A stretch of DNA of 34,477 nucleotides, taken from NCBI GenBank assembly GCA_019115045.1, contig DXEI01000084.1:1-34477 (forward strand). The letters are read 5' to 3'. The translations under genes were made by a program, and so were the position numbers. This DNA comes from Candidatus Gemmiger excrementipullorum (GTDB lineage Bacteria > Bacillota > Clostridia > Oscillospirales > Ruminococcaceae). The notes under the pieces were generated by a model that was not told where the DNA came from, did not search any database, and worked only from the letters and a program-made list of their open reading frames with translations. Shown here one piece after another: positions 7,961 through 18,306 of this stretch; positions within the stretch are counted from its first letter, which is position 1; each line of letters starts with the position of its first letter.

Positions 7961-8061
7961 AAGCAGCCTGCCGGGCCCGGCGGGGCCAAAACGGCGCGCC
8001 CGGGAACCGCGCCGGCATCCGGGTGGAGAAAGCAGTAGAACGTTACGAATAGAGAGGGTTT

Positions 8062-8928
8062 ATGGAAATTTTACTCGACGTCCTGGCGGACGCCTGGGGC
8101 GACAGCGTAAAAATGCTGCCGTTTTTGTATCTGGCTTACCTGCTGATCGAATGGCTGGAACGCCACCACGGCGCCCGCATTGAACAGGCGCTGGCCGGCG
8201 GCGGGCGGTGGGGGTTCATCCCCGGCGCGCTGCTGGGCTGTGTGCCGCAGTGCGGCTTCAGCGCGGTGGCGTCCAACCTGTACGCCAGCCGGGTCATCAC
8301 GCCCGGCACGCTGCTGGCGGTGTTCATCGCCACCAGCGACGAGGCCATCCCCCTGCTGGCGGCCGAGCCGTCCCAGTGGGGCAGTCTGGCGCTGCTGCTG
8401 CTCAGCAAGGCGGTGTTCGCCATGGTGGGCGGCGCGTTGCTGGACGTGCCGCTGCGCCATGTGCTGCCGCGCTCGCTGTACGGCGGGTACGCCGGCCACG
8501 CCGACGAGGTGGACTGCCATGAAGAACACGAGGAACACAGCGGCATCTGGCTGGCGGCGCTGCGCCACACGGTAGAGATCTTCCTGTTTATTTTGCTGTT
8601 CAGCGCGCTCATCGGCCTGTGCTTTGCCTGGGTGGGCGAGGACACCATCACCGCCGCATTGGCCGGCATGGGCTTTTTGCAGCCGGTACTCACCGCGCTG
8701 GTGGGCCTTGTGCCCAACTGCGCGGCCAGCGTGCTGCTGGCGCAGCTGTATATCGACGGCGCCATCAGCTTTGGCAGCCTGTTCGCCGGGCTGACGGCGG
8801 GCGCCGGCGTGGGGCTGGCGGTGCTGTGGCGCGTCAACCCCAGCTGGAAACAAAACCTGTTTATGACGGGCCTGCTGTGGGCCGCCGGCGCGGCGGCCGG
8901 CATGCTGCTGCAGCTGGCGGGCCTGTAA
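8062..8928 (+). CDS. Putative manganese/arsenic-type efflux permease (ArsP_2 / DUF2899 family)
   Basis: 288-residue polytopic membrane protein resembling the family annotated either as putative manganese transporter or arsenic efflux protein. It has two pseudo-symmetric halves, each with a G-x-VP-x-C motif: GCVPQCG (59-65) and GLVPNCA (215-221). A conserved VFIATSDEAIPLL stretch (87-99) follows the first. The central loop HADEVDCHEEHEEH (146-159) is rich in His, Glu and Cys and could bind metal. The ATG at 8062 follows GAGAGGG. The family's placement near Mn2+ riboswitches, and the Mn-type riboswitch 3.9 kb downstream, favour manganese, but the substrate is inferred. No riboswitch was seen directly upstream of this gene. 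Confidence 0.8.
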   Translation: MEILLDVLADAWGDSVKMLPFLYLAYLLIEWLERHHGARIEQALAGGGRWGFIPGALLGCVPQCGFSAVASNLYASRVITPGTLLAVFIATSDEAIPLLAAEPSQWGSLALLLLSKAVFAMVGGALLDVPLRHVLPRSLYGGYAGHADEVDCHEEHEEHSGIWLAALRHTVEIFLFILLFSALIGLCFAWVGEDTITAALAGMGFLQPVLTALVGLVPNCAASVLLAQLYIDGAISFGSLFAGLTAGAGVGLAVLWRVNPSWKQNLFMTGLLWAAGAAAGMLLQLAGL

Positions 8929-8941
8929 ACCAAGCATCACG

Positions 8942-8963
8942 CCCGGCTGCCGGCCGGGTTTTT
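8942..8963 (+). terminator. Intrinsic terminator after the efflux permease
   Basis: CCCGGC (8942-8947) pairs with GCCGGG (8953-8958), followed by TTTTT (8959-8963). It ends 17 nt before the mutarotase ATG, so it either isolates that gene or acts as a leaky attenuator. Confidence 0.7.
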
Positions 8964-8980
8964 ACGGGAGGAATCCACTT

Positions 8981-9862
8981 ATGCAGTATACCATCGAAAA
9001 CGACACCCTGCGCCTGACGGTGGACAGCCACGGCGCCGAGGCTGTCAGCGTCATCCACAAACCTACCGGGGCCGAGATGCTCTGGTGCGCCGACAAAGCG
9101 CTCTGGGGCCGCCATGCGCCGATCCTGTTCCCGTACACCGGCAAGCTGACCGGCGGCAAGATGATCGCCAAAGGGCAGGAATACGCCGGCGGCCAGCACG
9201 GTTTTGCCCGCGATGTGGAGCACACGCTGGCCCGGCAGACCGACGATACGCTGGAGTTTGTGCTGCGCGCCGACGCCCAGACGCTGCCGCGCTGGCCGTA
9301 TGATTTTGTGCTGCGCTCGACCTTTGTGCTGGACGGCAGCACCGTGCACCACACCCTCTGTGTCGAAAACCCGTCGGAGGCGCAGCTTCGCTTCGGCATC
9401 GGCTACCACCCGGCGTTCGCCATCCCCTTTGACGACCGCCACACTACCGAGGATTACGAGATCCGCTTCGACGGCATCGAGTCGCCGCTGTGCGTCAGCG
9501 CGCTGCCCAACGGGCTGCTCAACGGCCAGAGCTACTACCTGGCCCGCAACACCGACGCCATCCCGCTGACCGACGAACTGTTCGACCACGACAGCCACTG
9601 CATGGTCAACCTGCGCAGCGCGCACGTGGCGCTGGTGGAAAAAGACACCGGCCGCAGCGTCAGCTGCAACGTCGAGGGCTACCCCTATGTGCTGATCTGG
9701 TCGCAGGCCGCCAAGCCGCTGCGCTTTGTCTGCATCGAGCCGTGGCACAGCCTGCCCGGGGAGGAGGACGGCCCCCTCGCCTGGGACGAGCGCCCCTGCG
9801 CGGCCTCGCTTAGCCGGGGCGAAAGCTGGTCCACCACGCTGTCCACGACCTTTACGCGGTAA
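8981..9862 (+). CDS. Aldose 1-epimerase (galactose mutarotase-like, LacX type)
   Basis: 293-residue protein of the galactose-mutarotase fold, which interconverts alpha and beta anomers of hexoses in the cytosol. Conserved elements are RHAPILFPYTGKL (44-56), GQHGFARD with His73 (71-78), GYHPAFAIPF with the probable acid His143 (141-150) and EPWHSLP with the probable catalytic base Glu253 (253-259). Length and motif spacing fit the LacX-like branch rather than classical GalM, so the real sugar may be a phosphorylated or unusual aldose. A GGGAGG ribosome site lies upstream of the ATG at 8981. The next gene begins 6 nt after the stop, suggesting co-transcription with the DUF6311 protein; no sugar-catabolic genes are adjacent. 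Confidence 0.88.
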   Translation: MQYTIENDTLRLTVDSHGAEAVSVIHKPTGAEMLWCADKALWGRHAPILFPYTGKLTGGKMIAKGQEYAGGQHGFARDVEHTLARQTDDTLEFVLRADAQTLPRWPYDFVLRSTFVLDGSTVHHTLCVENPSEAQLRFGIGYHPAFAIPFDDRHTTEDYEIRFDGIESPLCVSALPNGLLNGQSYYLARNTDAIPLTDELFDHDSHCMVNLRSAHVALVEKDTGRSVSCNVEGYPYVLIWSQAAKPLRFVCIEPWHSLPGEEDGPLAWDERPCAASLSRGESWSTTLSTTFTR

Positions 9863-9868
9863 GGCCGT

Positions 9869-11899
9869 ATGCAGGGTTTCGTCAGGACCATCCAAAAATA
9901 CCGCTGGCCGCTGACCGGCGCGCTGCTGGGCGCGCTGGTCTTTGTGGCTTTGTACGGCGTGCGCGTGCTGGACCCCACCCAGGTGGACTGGATCCTCAAT
10001 AACGCCAGCCCCGACCCCTCGCAGCATTATCTGGGGTGGGCGTTTTTCCGCCGCAGCGCCGTGCGGCTGCCGTATATCGGGGCCAATTACAGCGTCGTCT
10101 ACCCCTACCGCACCAGCGTGCTGTTTACCGACTCCATCCCGCTGCTGGCGCTGTTTTTCAAGCTGCTGGGCCCGGTATTGCCGGCGCGGTTCCAGTATTT
10201 CGGCTGGTGGGGGCTTTTGTGCTACGCCTTGCAGGGCGGCCTGGCGCAGGCTATCTTGGCGCGCCTGGGCGGCGTGCGCCCCGGGCAGAAGGCCAAAGCC
10301 TGGGCCAGCGTGGCGGGCGCGGGGCTGGCGGTGCTGTTCCCGGCGCTGACCATCCGCATGTTCGCCCACACGGCGCTGGCCGCCAACTGGCTGGTGCTGC
10401 TGGCGGTCTGGGTGTGGCTGCAAAGCGATGCGCTGCTGCCCACCGCCCGGCGGGCCTGCCTGGTCTGGGCGGGCCTGGGCGTGCTGTGCGCCGGCATCCA
10501 CCTGTACTACCTGCCCATGGTGGGCATCGTGGCGGTGGGGTACGCCGTGCGCTGCGCGCTGCAAAAGCGCGGCGCGCTGGCCGTGCTGGCCCCGCCGCTG
10601 GCGTTCTGCGCGGCCGCCCTGGCCGAGCTGGTGGCGCTGGGGGCGTTTGCCTCCAACTTTGCCGGGTACTCCAACGGCTATCTCAGCGGGGCCGACCTCG
10701 CCAACCTGTTTGTGCCGGGCCTGGCCGCCAGCTGGGAGCAGGATGTCTACATCGGCGCGGGCGCGGTGCTGGCGGCGGCGCTGGCCGTGTTGGGGCTGGC
10801 CGTGGCCTGCCTGCGCGGGCGCGCGGCGGGGGCCGTGGCGTTTGTGCGCCGCCACCGGGTGTGGGTGGTCTGCGGCGCGGTCATCCTGGCGCTGGACGCC
10901 GTGGCCGCCATGGGCAACACCGTCACGCTGGGCGGCCAAACGCTCTGTACCGTGCCCATCCCGCAGCTGCTCATGGATGTATGGGCGATGTTTTCCTCCT
11001 GCGCGCGGCTGGCCTGGCTGGCCGGGCTGCTGCTGGCCCTGTGCGCCGGCGGGGCCATCCTGCGCAGCTTTGGCCCGCGCGCGGCGGCCGCCGCCCTGGC
11101 GGTCTGCACGCTGGTGCAGGGCTGGGGCCTGCGCGAGGAACTTGGCAAGCGGTTTGCCCAGTACCATGACGATGCGACCTACGCGGACCAGACCTGCCTG
11201 ACCGACCCCGCCTGGGAACAGCTGGCCCAAAGCGGCCGGTTTGCCCACCTGGCGTTTGCCAGCTTTGACTTTGAACACCCGGAATTTTGGGATCTGGCGG
11301 CCTTTGCGGCCGACCACGGCTGGACGTCCAACAGCTTTTATATGGGCCACATGGACGGCAACCTGGCGGCCGTGACGCTGGCAGGGGAGATGAACGAGCT
11401 CTCGCCCGATACGCTGTACGTCTTTATCGACGAGGACGAGCTGGCGCGCGACGCCTTTGCGCTGCACTACTACCGGCTGGACGGCATCCTCCTCGGCAGC
11501 GTCGAGCCGCTGGACCTGCCCGAGGACCCGGCCCCGCAAGCGGACGAAAAAGCCATGGACCTGGCGCTGTGCAGCGTGACCAACGGCACGCGCACCGCGC
11601 AGGGCGTCGAGCTGGGCAGCGGCGGGCAGATGCTCAGCGGCGGGTGGATGCTGTTCCCCGGCAGCTACCGCGTCACGCTGACGGGCAGCGGATTTGACCA
11701 CAGCTATATCTACGCGCGCCACGGCCTCATCAACCAGGAGACCTATACCCTGGACATCGAGTTTACGGCCATCGCCCCCGATGCCATGACCTTCACCTTC
11801 ACCACCGGCACACCGCTGTACTATTGGCGCACGGCCGTGCATGCGCTGGACGACACACCGGTCGCCGTCACCGGCATCACGGTGGAAAAAACAGCGTAA
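9869..11899 (+). CDS. DUF6311-like polytopic membrane protein
   Basis: 676 residues. A short cytosolic N-terminus leads into a membrane segment (about 15-33), an extracytoplasmic loop containing NNASPDPSQHYLGWAFFR, and about ten further hydrophobic helices up to about residue 420. A soluble domain of about 250 residues completes the protein. This layout, and the D-x-x-x-HYLGW-x-FFR signature, fit DUF6311, a family often likened to GT-C membrane glycosyltransferases; that role is an inference and no catalytic residues can be named. The ATG lies 6 nt after the mutarotase stop. A fresh promoter and riboswitch for the ATPase follow the gene, so it closes its transcription unit. Confidence 0.75.
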   Translation: MQGFVRTIQKYRWPLTGALLGALVFVALYGVRVLDPTQVDWILNNASPDPSQHYLGWAFFRRSAVRLPYIGANYSVVYPYRTSVLFTDSIPLLALFFKLLGPVLPARFQYFGWWGLLCYALQGGLAQAILARLGGVRPGQKAKAWASVAGAGLAVLFPALTIRMFAHTALAANWLVLLAVWVWLQSDALLPTARRACLVWAGLGVLCAGIHLYYLPMVGIVAVGYAVRCALQKRGALAVLAPPLAFCAAALAELVALGAFASNFAGYSNGYLSGADLANLFVPGLAASWEQDVYIGAGAVLAAALAVLGLAVACLRGRAAGAVAFVRRHRVWVVCGAVILALDAVAAMGNTVTLGGQTLCTVPIPQLLMDVWAMFSSCARLAWLAGLLLALCAGGAILRSFGPRAAAAALAVCTLVQGWGLREELGKRFAQYHDDATYADQTCLTDPAWEQLAQSGRFAHLAFASFDFEHPEFWDLAAFAADHGWTSNSFYMGHMDGNLAAVTLAGEMNELSPDTLYVFIDEDELARDAFALHYYRLDGILLGSVEPLDLPEDPAPQADEKAMDLALCSVTNGTRTAQGVELGSGGQMLSGGWMLFPGSYRVTLTGSGFDHSYIYARHGLINQETYTLDIEFTAIAPDAMTFTFTTGTPLYYWRTAVHALDDTPVAVTGITVEKTA

Positions 11900-11937
11900 T
11901 ACGCAAAAAAATGTGCCAAATTTTCCCGCGTTCCATC

Positions 11938-11966
11938 TTGACAAACGCAGGGGAAACAGGTACAAT
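11938..11966 (+). promoter_or_regulatory. Promoter of the riboswitch-controlled ATPase
   Basis: A perfect TTGACA (11938-11943), a 17-nt spacer and TACAAT (11961-11966). Transcription would begin near 11973, just ahead of the riboswitch aptamer. Confidence 0.85.
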
Positions 11967-11970
11967 ATGG

Positions 11971-12101
11971 GAACGTCATGGGGGAGTAATTCCACACGAT
12001 CTTTGTGTGCGGCGCGTTCGTCATGCCGGCTGTACAGCCCGGACCGCCGATCCACTGAATGAGACTCATGCACGGGGGCATCCTGTGCATGAGCTTTTTT
12101 T
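11971..12101 (+). ncRNA. yybP-ykoY Mn2+ riboswitch with terminator platform
   Basis: The leader contains the family's conserved blocks in order: GGGGGAGTA (11980-11988), CGTCATGCCGGC (12019-12030), the CAGCCCGG segment (12035-12042) and GAATGAGAC (12057-12065). CATG at 11977-11980 can pair with CATG at 12067-12070 to close stem P1. The expression platform is a 9-bp hairpin, CTCATGCAC (12065-12073) with GTGCATGAG (12085-12093), followed by seven T. P1 and the terminator share the CTCATG bases, so metal-stabilised P1 should prevent termination and switch expression on. This matches the known Mn2+-induced behaviour of the class. Confidence 0.88.
12065..12101 (+). terminator. Riboswitch-controlled intrinsic terminator
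   Basis: A perfect 9-bp stem (12065-12073 with 12085-12093), an 11-nt loop and T7 at 12095-12101, ending 23 nt before the ATPase ATG. Its left arm overlaps the 3' side of the aptamer P1 stem, which makes it conditional. Confidence 0.85.
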
Positions 12102-12124
12102 GTGCAAAAGAAGGAGTGAACTGT

Positions 12125-14776
<2,652 letters not shown>

Positions 14777-14830
14777 TCGGCCGCTTGGGCAGCGCACCGG
14801 CTGCTTAGGGCTGCAAAACCCCTGCTTTTC

Positions 14831-14872
14831 AAAACAAGTGCCTGTGCGCCGTGCACAGGCACTTGTTTTTTT
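14831..14872 (+). terminator. Strong intrinsic terminator after the ATPase
   Basis: A perfect 17-bp stem (14831-14847 with 14853-14869), a 5-nt loop and a run of T to 14872. Its descending arm also supplies the TTGTTT -35 box of the next promoter. Confidence 0.93.
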
Positions 14873-14891
14873 GCGGCGGGTGTGCTATACT
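14863..14891 (+). promoter_or_regulatory. Promoter overlapping the terminator arm
   Basis: TTGTTT (14863-14868), a 17-nt spacer and TATACT (14886-14891) upstream of the small membrane-anchored protein. The -35 box lies inside the preceding terminator stem. Confidence 0.6.
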
Positions 14892-14929
14892 AAACCATAC
14901 GATTTGTCAAACAGAAAGAGGGTTTGGTT

Positions 14930-15301
14930 ATGTCTTTGCTGAAAAAGCTGGCCGGTCTGGCCGTGGGCGCCGCTGCGGTGGGCGCAGTCGCCTATCTGCT
15001 GAACAAGCGCGATCAGGGGGAAGAGTACGAGCATATCGTGGGCCCGGAGGACGAAGCTGACGCCGAAGCCGCCGAGCCCGAAGCCGATGTGCCTGGCGAA
15101 GCCGCGCAGGAAGCCCCTGCCGCCGCGCCCCAGCCGCCTGTGGCGGCGCACCCCGCCCCGGCGGAGGACGCCCCCAACGTCAACCCGGTCGAACTGGGCG
15201 CGGTGGAAGCGCCCAAGACCGCCGACGGCAAGATCGACGCCGCCAAAGTCGCGGACCCCGCCGATTTTGGCGATTGGGACGAACAGGGCTGCCGGGGGTA
15301 A
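14930..15301 (+). CDS. Small membrane-anchored acidic protein, function unknown
   Basis: 123 residues. After MSLLKKL comes one hydrophobic stretch (about 8-25, glycine/alanine rich) ending in NKR, then an acidic Ala/Pro/Glu-rich tail that is probably disordered. The layout resembles YtxH-like envelope or stress proteins, but no family motif is firm. The ATG at 14930 was preferred over a TTG two codons earlier. The gene has its own promoter and its own terminator and so stands alone between the ATPase and the histidine operon. The orientation of the anchor is uncertain: the flanking Lys/Arg lie on both sides. Confidence 0.7.
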   Translation: MSLLKKLAGLAVGAAAVGAVAYLLNKRDQGEEYEHIVGPEDEADAEAAEPEADVPGEAAQEAPAAAPQPPVAAHPAPAEDAPNVNPVELGAVEAPKTADGKIDAAKVADPADFGDWDEQGCRG

Positions 15302-15317
15302 GCTGCCCCGCAAAACC

Positions 15318-15358
15318 AGGCGCATCTTTGTCTTTACCAGGCAAAGGTGCGCCTTTTT
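15318..15358 (+). terminator. Intrinsic terminator before the histidine operon
   Basis: A 13-bp stem with one G-T pair (15318-15330 with 15342-15354), an 11-nt loop and T5 at 15354-15358. Confidence 0.88.
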
Positions 15359-15383
15359 GTTCCCAAAAATACGGCGCGGCCGC

Positions 15384-15412
15384 TTTACAACTTTACTGCG
15401 CAAAAGTATAAT
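15384..15412 (+). promoter_or_regulatory. Main histidine operon promoter
   Basis: TTTACA (15384-15389), a 17-nt spacer and a perfect TATAAT (15407-15412). The predicted leader is only about 20 nt, which leaves no room for a T-box or attenuator; control would have to act at initiation or by HisG feedback. Confidence 0.85.
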
Positions 15413-15439
15413 ACCAATAGATACAGAGAGGGGATCGCT

Positions 15440-17005
15440 ATGGAGATCGAACTGCAGACCTTTACCCCGGCCGAACAGGCCATGCTGCGCCTGCGCGCAT
15501 TGTATGAGCGCGCGGGCTACCGCAAATACCGCTGCTCGCATTTTGAGGAGTACGCCCTCTACCAGCAGTACCAGCGCTTTCTGCCCGACGCCCAGGTCGT
15601 CACCTTTACCGACCTGGACGGCAAGCTGCGGGCCATCAAACCCGACGTGACGCTGTCCATCGCCAAGACGGCCCAGCCCGCCCCGGGGGAATGCAAACGC
15701 TTTTATTATAACGAGGAAGTCTGCCGCCCCAGCCGCGAGAGCCACACCTTCCAGACCATCCACCAGATGGGCCTGGAGTGCATGGGCGCGGTGGACGCCG
15801 CCGCCCAGGGGGAAGTCGTGCGCCTGGCGCTGCAAAGCCTGGCCGCGCTGCCGGTGCCCACCGTGCTGGAAGTCAGCCACATGGGCTTTGTCACCGGCCT
15901 GCTGGACGCGCTGCGCACCCCGCCGTCCGCGCGCGCCCGCCTGCTGGACCTGCTGGGCCGCAAAAACGCCCACGAACTGCGCGCCGCCGCGCAAGACGCC
16001 GGCCTGGATGCCGACGCCGCCGACGCGCTGTGCGCCCTGCTGGCGCTGCACGGCCCGCTGGGCGCGACGCTGATGGCTGCGCGCGCAGCCTGCCGGTGCG
16101 AAGCCCAGCGCGCCGCGCTGGAAGAATTGCAGGCATTGCAGAACCAGCTGGGCGAGGACGGCCGCGGCGTGCAGCTGGACCTGAGCCTGGCCGACGAGAT
16201 GGAATATTACAACGGCCTGGTGTTCCACGGCTATGTGGCCGGCGCGCCGCGCGCCGTGCTCAAGGGCGGGCGGTACGACTACCTGATGCAGCGCTTTACG
16301 CCGGGGGCCAACGCCATCGGCTTTGCGCTGTATATCGACGAGCTGGAACGCCCGGCCGCGCAGGACGCCGGGGCAGAGAGAGCCTGGCTCAACATCGCGC
16401 TGCCCAAGGGCCGCCTGGGCGACAAAGCCTACGCGCTGCTGGCTGCGGCCGGTTACCGCGCCAACGAGGATTACAACGACACCCGCAAACTCGTCGTCGA
16501 AAACCCCGACGCCGGCGTGCGGTACTTCCTCGTCAAGCCCAGCGACGTCGCCATCTATGTCGAGCACGGCGCGGCCGACATCGGCATCGCCGGCAAGGAT
16601 ATTTTGGCCGAGTCGGGCGCCGACGTCTATGAGCTGCTGGACACCGGCCTGGGCAGATGCCGCATGTGCGTGGCCGGGCCGGCCGGTTTTGCCGACGACG
16701 AGAGCCGCGCGCTGCGCGTCGCCACCAAGTTCGTGCACATCGCGCGCGACCACTACGAGCGCCGCGGCCGCGACATCGACATCATCAAGCTCAACGGCTC
16801 CATCGAGCTCGCGCCCATCCTCGGCCTGGCCGACGTCATCGTCGACATCGTCGAGACCGGCACCACCCTGCGCGAGAACGACCTGACCGTGCTGGAGGAA
16901 TTTATGCCGATCTCGGCGCGGCTCATCGCCAACAAAGCCAGCTATAAATTCAAACATGCGCAGATGACCGAACTGCTGAGCAAAATGAAGGAGGCCCTTG
17001 CATGA
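15440..17005 (+). CDS. hisZG: HisZ-HisG fusion: ATP phosphoribosyltransferase
   Basis: 521 residues joining two normally separate proteins. Residues 1 to about 312 are HisZ, the catalytically inert histidyl-tRNA-synthetase-like regulatory subunit: IKPDVTLSIAK, the YNEEVCR motif, MEYYNGLVFHGYV, KGGRYDYLM and AIGFALYIDEL. Residues about 316-521 are a short-form HisG: LNIALPKGRLGDKAY, DIGIAGKDILAE and the PRPP-binding DIVETGTTLRENDL. The enzyme condenses ATP with PRPP, the first and feedback-inhibited step of histidine synthesis; short HisG needs HisZ for activity, so the fusion fixes the stoichiometry. The ATG at 15440 has GAGAGGGG 7 nt upstream. The stop overlaps the hisD start by 4 nt. The frame is unbroken, so this is not two genes merged by error within the displayed sequence. 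Confidence 0.93.
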   Translation: MEIELQTFTPAEQAMLRLRALYERAGYRKYRCSHFEEYALYQQYQRFLPDAQVVTFTDLDGKLRAIKPDVTLSIAKTAQPAPGECKRFYYNEEVCRPSRESHTFQTIHQMGLECMGAVDAAAQGEVVRLALQSLAALPVPTVLEVSHMGFVTGLLDALRTPPSARARLLDLLGRKNAHELRAAAQDAGLDADAADALCALLALHGPLGATLMAARAACRCEAQRAALEELQALQNQLGEDGRGVQLDLSLADEMEYYNGLVFHGYVAGAPRAVLKGGRYDYLMQRFTPGANAIGFALYIDELERPAAQDAGAERAWLNIALPKGRLGDKAYALLAAAGYRANEDYNDTRKLVVENPDAGVRYFLVKPSDVAIYVEHGAADIGIAGKDILAESGADVYELLDTGLGRCRMCVAGPAGFADDESRALRVATKFVHIARDHYERRGRDIDIIKLNGSIELAPILGLADVIVDIVETGTTLRENDLTVLEEFMPISARLIANKASYKFKHAQMTELLSKMKEALA

Positions 17006-18291
17006 TCCGCCTGTATGATTTTGACGAAGTGACGCCGGAACAGATCCTCAACCGCGACATCCGCGCCGAGGCCGACGTCGAGGCCGCGGTGGACGCCATC
17101 ATCGCCGATGTGCGCGCCCGCGGCGACGCCGCCCTGCTGGACTACGCCGCCAAGTTCGACCACGCCGAACTCACGCAGGTGCAGGTCACCCGGCAGGAGA
17201 TCGACGAAGCGTTTGCCGAGCTGGAAGCGCAGGACCCCGAATTTATCACGACGCTGAAGATGGCGGCCGAGAACATCCGCCATTTCCACGAGCAGCAGCT
17301 GCACAAAAACTTTGTCATGACCGACCGCCCCGGCATCGTGCTGGGCCAAAAATACACGCCGGTGCAGCGCGCGGGCGTCTATGTGCCGGGCGGCACGGCG
17401 GCCTACCCGTCCACCGTGCTGATGGACGTCATCCCCGCCAAGGTCGCGGGCGTGCGCCAGATCGTCATGACGACGCCGGCCGGCCCCGGCGGCAAGGTCA
17501 ACGCCGGCATCCTGGCGGCGGCGGTCATTGCCGGCATCGACTGCATCTTCAAGGCCGGCGGCGCACAGGCCGTGGCCGCGCTGGCCTATGGTACGCAGAG
17601 CGTGCCCGCCGTCGACAAGATCGTCGGCCCCGGCAACATCTATGTGGCCACGGCCAAGCGCAAGGTGTTCGGCAAGGTCGGCATTGATATGATCGCCGGC
17701 CCGTCGGAGATCTTGGTCCTGGCCGACGGCAGCTGCGACCCGGCCTGGGTCGCGGCCGACCTGCTCAGCCAGGCCGAGCACGACAAGCTGGCCACGCCGG
17801 TGCTCGTCACCGACAGCTGGGACCTTGCCAAAGCCGTGCAGGCCGAGCTGGAAGTCCAGATCCCGCAGCTGCCGCGCGCCGAGATCGCGCGCGCCAGCGT
17901 CGACGCCAACGGCAAGATCATCGTCACCGACGATATGGACAAAGCCATCGAGGCCGCCAACATCATCGCGCCCGAACACCTCGAGATCTGCGTCGACGAC
18001 CCCTTCGCCGTGCTGGGCCGCATCGAGAACGCCGGCAGCATCTTTTTGGGCAAAAACGTGCCCGAGGCGCTGGGCGATTACTTCGCCGGGCCCAACCACA
18101 CGCTGCCCACCAGCGGCACGGCGCGGTTCTCCAGCCCGCTGGGCGTCGACGACTTCGTCAAAAAATCCAGCTTCATCTACTACACGCGCGAGGCGCTGGG
18201 CAGCGTGCAGGGCCGTATCGCCAATTTTGCCGAGCACGAGGGCCTGCACGCCCACGCCAAGAGCGTGACCATCCGTTTTGAGGAACCGTAA
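17002..18291 (+). CDS. hisD: Histidinol dehydrogenase
   Basis: 429-residue Zn2+- and NAD-dependent enzyme that oxidises L-histidinol to histidine in two steps, the last reactions of the pathway. Family signatures include RAGVYVPGGTAAYPSTVLM, KIVGPGNIYVATAKR and DMIAGPSEILVLAD. The zinc-site residues fit Gln257 and His260 (SQAEHD), Asp359 (GDYFAGPNHTLPTSG) and His418 (GLHAHAK). Length is standard. It starts at the ATGA overlap with hisZG, so the two are translationally coupled, and hisC follows 15 nt downstream. Confidence 0.97.
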   Translation: MIRLYDFDEVTPEQILNRDIRAEADVEAAVDAIIADVRARGDAALLDYAAKFDHAELTQVQVTRQEIDEAFAELEAQDPEFITTLKMAAENIRHFHEQQLHKNFVMTDRPGIVLGQKYTPVQRAGVYVPGGTAAYPSTVLMDVIPAKVAGVRQIVMTTPAGPGGKVNAGILAAAVIAGIDCIFKAGGAQAVAALAYGTQSVPAVDKIVGPGNIYVATAKRKVFGKVGIDMIAGPSEILVLADGSCDPAWVAADLLSQAEHDKLATPVLVTDSWDLAKAVQAELEVQIPQLPRAEIARASVDANGKIIVTDDMDKAIEAANIIAPEHLEICVDDPFAVLGRIENAGSIFLGKNVPEALGDYFAGPNHTLPTSGTARFSSPLGVDDFVKKSSFIYYTREALGSVQGRIANFAEHEGLHAHAKSVTIRFEEP

Positions 18292-18306
18292 ACCAAAGGG
18301 GCTGCC

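Noticed and set aside
7961..8061. Second yybP-ykoY riboswitch before the efflux permease
   Set aside because: Neither the GGGGAGTA block nor the GAGAC block is present in this GC-rich interval.
15413..15439. T-box or histidine attenuator before the his operon
   Set aside because: The promoter sits about 20 nt before the expected transcript start to ATG interval, leaving no room for a leader structure.
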